Assembly: GCF_009184425.1 (NCBI RefSeq) | Contig: NZ_WELG01000001.1 | Coordinates: forward strand, 847,033 to 911,032 | DNA length: 64,000 nucleotides | Source: Flagellimonas olearia | GTDB taxonomy: Bacteria; Bacteroidota; Bacteroidia; Flavobacteriales; Flavobacteriaceae | Reading direction: 5' to 3' | Part shown: positions 62,218 through 64,000 of the stretch, piece after piece | Numbering within the stretch: position 1 is the first letter of the stretch | Layout of the letters: each line of letters begins with the position of its first letter | Position numbers and translations under genes: made by a program | The notes under the pieces: model-generated | What the model was told of the DNA's origin: nothing | Database searches by the model: none | The model's input: only the letters and a program-made list of their open reading frames with translations

Positions 62218-62982
62218 CTAAAACTTTTCAAATACGCCAAGGCCGAAAAGGGCAAAATCATATTTTACCGGGTCCGAGGCATCCAACCTTCGTAGGTTTT
62301 GGTCCAATTCAGCCAAAGCTTTGGCATCGTTCTGTTTGCGTTTGAGCAGTTTCAGCTTTCGGGCCACATTGCCGGAATGTACGTCAAGAGGGCAGGAAAG
62401 TTGACTTGGTCTCAAGCTTTTCCACAGGCCAAAGTCGACCCCGGTGTTGTTGTCACGGACCATCCAACGTAAAAACATATTGATGCGTTTGGCAGCAGAA
62501 CCTTTCACAGGGTCCGAAATGTGTTTTGTGGTCCGGGTAGGGTGGGGCAGTTCAAAAAATACCTTCTTGAAACTGGAAATGGTGGGTTGCAGGGAGTCTT
62601 TTTCGCTGTTTTGACTGAATATAGGCTCCAATCCACCATGGTTTAGGTAGATATGCCGAATGCCGCGGATAAAATATTGCAGGTCGATTCCATTAAAAGT
62701 GCGATGTACAAAGGGAGAAAGCTTTTCCAGGTCATCTTCGGAGTGGTTCATTACAAAATCGTACGGGGTGTTCCCCATAAGTTCCATCATCTTGGAAGCA
62801 TTGTTGATGATACTTTTCCGATTGCCCCAAGCAATGGTCGCCGTTAGGAATCCACTGATCTCGATATCTTCTTTTCGGGTAAACCGATGGGGTATTTGAA
62901 GGGGATCATCCTCCAAAAAACGAGGATGGTTGTATTGGACGACCTTTTCATCCAAAAAAAGTTTTAATTCTGATTTTGTCAT
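62218..62982 (-). CDS. TIGR02757 family protein
   Basis: 254 residues, soluble, no signal peptide. Motifs characteristic of TIGR02757 include YNHPRFLEDDPLQIPHRF (near 18-35), GFLTATIAWGNRKSI, and SCPLDVHSGNVARKL with the His region. The family is widespread in Bacteroidota and of unknown function; a metal-binding or nuclease-like role has been guessed, but I see no proof. It lies 6 bases downstream of the LolD-type gene, forming a two-gene unit. Confidence 0.9.
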   Translation of the reverse strand: MTKSELKLFLDEKVVQYNHPRFLEDDPLQIPHRFTRKEDIEISGFLTATIAWGNRKSIINNASKMMELMGNTPYDFVMNHSEDDLEKLSPFVHRTFNGIDLQYFIRGIRHIYLNHGGLEPIFSQNSEKDSLQPTISSFKKVFFELPHPTRTTKHISDPVKGSAAKRINMFLRWMVRDNNTGVDFGLWKSLRPSQLSCPLDVHSGNVARKLKLLKRKQNDAKALAELDQNLRRLDASDPVKYDFALFGLGVFEKF

Positions 62983-62988
62983 GGTACG

Positions 62989-63651
62989 CTAGGAAACTAT
63001 CAAACCATCCACCATGGTCAACTTACGATCCGCCATATTGGCCAACTCCAAATTGTGGGTTACCAATACAAAGGTCTGTCCAAACTCATCCCGAAGCTTA
63101 AAAAAAAGCTTGTGCAGGTTATCCGCACTTTCCGAATCCAGATTTCCGCTGGGCTCATCGGCCAGTACAACAGATGGTTTGTTCATCAAGGAACGTGCTA
63201 CGGCCACTCTTTGCTGTTCCCCTCCGGAAAGCTCGTTGGGCTTGTGATGGTACCGGTCCTTCAGACCCAAAAAGTCCAAAAGCTCCATGGCTCTCTTTTC
63301 TGCTTCCTCCTTGGGTGTTTTTTTGATAAAAGCAGGAATACAAACATTTTCCAAAGCCGTGAACTCAGGCAATAGTTGGTGAAATTGAAAAATGAAACCA
63401 ATATGCTCGTTTCGGAAACGGGCCAAGTTCTTATCGTTCAATTGGGTAACCTCGGTATCATTGATCAGGAGTTGGCTTTCCTGTGTGTTCGATGGTGAAT
63501 CCAAAGTGCCCAAAATTTGGAGCAAGGTGGTTTTCCCCGCTCCTGAAGCCCCAACAATGGATACCACTTCCCCTTTTTTGATTTCCAGGTCGACCCCTTT
63601 AAGTACTTTCAGGTCGCCGTATTTTTTTTGAATGTTTGTTGCCTTGATCAT
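62989..63651 (-). CDS. lolD: ABC transporter ATP-binding protein, LolD-type
   Basis: 220 residues from the ATG at 63651 ([20 protein letters not shown]); the upstream frame to 63690 adds 13 unlikely residues. Walker A GASGAGKT at 34-41, Q-loop [17 protein letters not shown], signature [15 protein letters not shown], Walker [14 protein letters not shown] and the switch His (LVTHNLEL) are all present. The GNLDS and Q-loop wording match LolD/MacB-class ATPases, which drive lipoprotein release or efflux. No matching LolC/E-type membrane gene is in this window. Confidence 0.93.
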   Translation of the reverse strand: MIKATNIQKKYGDLKVLKGVDLEIKKGEVVSIVGASGAGKTTLLQILGTLDSPSNTQESQLLINDTEVTQLNDKNLARFRNEHIGFIFQFHQLLPEFTALENVCIPAFIKKTPKEEAEKRAMELLDFLGLKDRYHHKPNELSGGEQQRVAVARSLMNKPSVVLADEPSGNLDSESADNLHKLFFKLRDEFGQTFVLVTHNLELANMADRKLTMVDGLIVS

Positions 63652-63770
63652 GAAAACAGCTTCTTCCGGTGAACGTAACCATTGCACCATGCGGTAACAA
63701 AGATTGGAATTTTTACTAAGTTTTTGGGCATCTTTCCGACTGATGTCAGGAAATTAGTTTTTTATCTGGA

Positions 63771-63800
63771 TTGCGGGATACTAAACTTTACCTAATTTTG
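63771..63800 (+). promoter_or_regulatory. Promoter of msrA
   Basis: TTG (63771-63773), 19 bases, TAATTTTG (63793-63800). The start would fall near 63807, so msrA begins essentially leaderless at 63808 or uses the Met at codon 7 (63826). Confidence 0.6.
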
Positions 63801-63807
63801 AAACTTC

Positions 63808-64000
63808 ATGGACAAACAAGTCAACATGGATTGGGAGACCGCCATATTCGCTGGCGGTTGTTTTTGGTGCACTGAAGCTGTTTTTCAACGACTCAATGGG
63901 GTGATGGAAGTGGTTTCCGGTTATACTGGGGGAACCATTAAGAATCCGGCTTACAGGGAAATCTGTACGGGGCGCACAGGACATGCTGAAGCCATCAAGA
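63808..64000 (+). CDS. msrA: Peptide methionine sulfoxide reductase MsrA, N-terminal part
   Basis: 64 residues and part of a codon before the right edge cuts it. The active site [18 protein letters not shown] (about 13-31) is the classic GCFWC with the reactive Cys at 18, and [18 protein letters not shown] follows as in the family. MsrA reduces the S-epimer of methionine sulfoxide. The start at 63808 (MDKQVN) is uncertain: the Met at codon 7 (MDWETA) lies in better register with the promoter. Confidence 0.95.
   Translation, partial: MDKQVNMDWETAIFAGGCFWCTEAVFQRLNGVMEVVSGYTGGTIKNPAYREICTGRTGHAEAIK

Noticed and set aside
1-64000. tRNA, rRNA, IS, integrase, prophage or CRISPR elements
   Set aside because: No matching motifs were seen on either strand; some small RNA genes could still be missed by eye.

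Overview
The window looks like chromosome of a marine Flavobacteriaceae member (Bacteroidota). The main reasons are repeated promoters of the type TTTG-N19..23-TAnnTTTG, a type IX secretion (T9SS) cargo with a gliding-motility-type C-terminus next to PorP/SprF and OmpA-like genes, a CarboxypepD-reg/beta-barrel receptor, DUF4834, YfhO and BatA-type proteins, many SPII lipoproteins, and few Shine-Dalgarno sequences. Base composition is moderate (low-to-mid 40s % GC by eye). Flagellimonas/Muricauda-like genera are a guess, not a result. There is no sign of an integrated element: no IS, integrase, CRISPR array, tRNA or rRNA was seen. Most of the DNA is densely packed core genome.

Layout. 1-9003: an exported protein cut by the window edge, a lipoprotein metallo-hydrolase, a coiled-coil membrane protein, fumarase C, a 57-aa membrane peptide, a beta-barrel receptor, a poly-lysine-tailed exported protein, an ArsC-family protein and release factor 2 (prfB), whose synthesis requires a programmed +1 frameshift. 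9184-17792: secreted zinc metalloprotease, threonine aldolase, YbaB, an S9 peptidase lipoprotein, then a cysteine-synthase-family enzyme followed by an alpha-oxoamine synthase; together these two are a plausible cysteate synthase / cysteate acyltransferase pair for sulfonolipids. 17807-23692: SUKH/HTH pair, small proteins, and a minus-strand run of acetyltransferase-like, DUF2490, Crp/Fnr and azoreductase genes. 23778-29223: DUF4834, YfhO, glycosyltransferase and flippase genes, overlapping by one base at two junctions (cell-surface glycan). 29294-37943: a protamine-like exported protein, then the T9SS trio: a 1479-aa adhesin with ten tandem domains, PorP/SprF, and OmpA/PD40. 38248-46267: uvrA, an ECF-type sigma factor with a 47-aa follower, a cysteine-free endonuclease III, Bcp, a large conserved unknown and a PhnP-like hydrolase. 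46264-50433: a tight operon of VWA/BatA protein, a dihydroorotase-like protein lacking metal ligands, a small membrane protein and an esterase. 50534-58430: glycosyltransferase, sterol-desaturase-family protein, an unusual TolB/FlgO-TPR regulator-like protein, a PD40 protein overlapping a GDSL hydrolase, and a serine carboxypeptidase. 58668-64000: a PhoX-like lipoprotein with a collagen-like stalk, an imelysin-like/di-haem peroxidase lipoprotein, a TIGR02757 protein with a LolD-type ATPase, and the start of msrA.

The systems most worth following are the probable sulfonolipid pair, the T9SS adhesin cluster, the PhoX-like/di-haem peroxidase pair, the TPR protein that keeps regulator-type flanks but has no effector domain, and the recoded prfB. 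All functions are inferred from sequence motifs by eye; no database search was possible.
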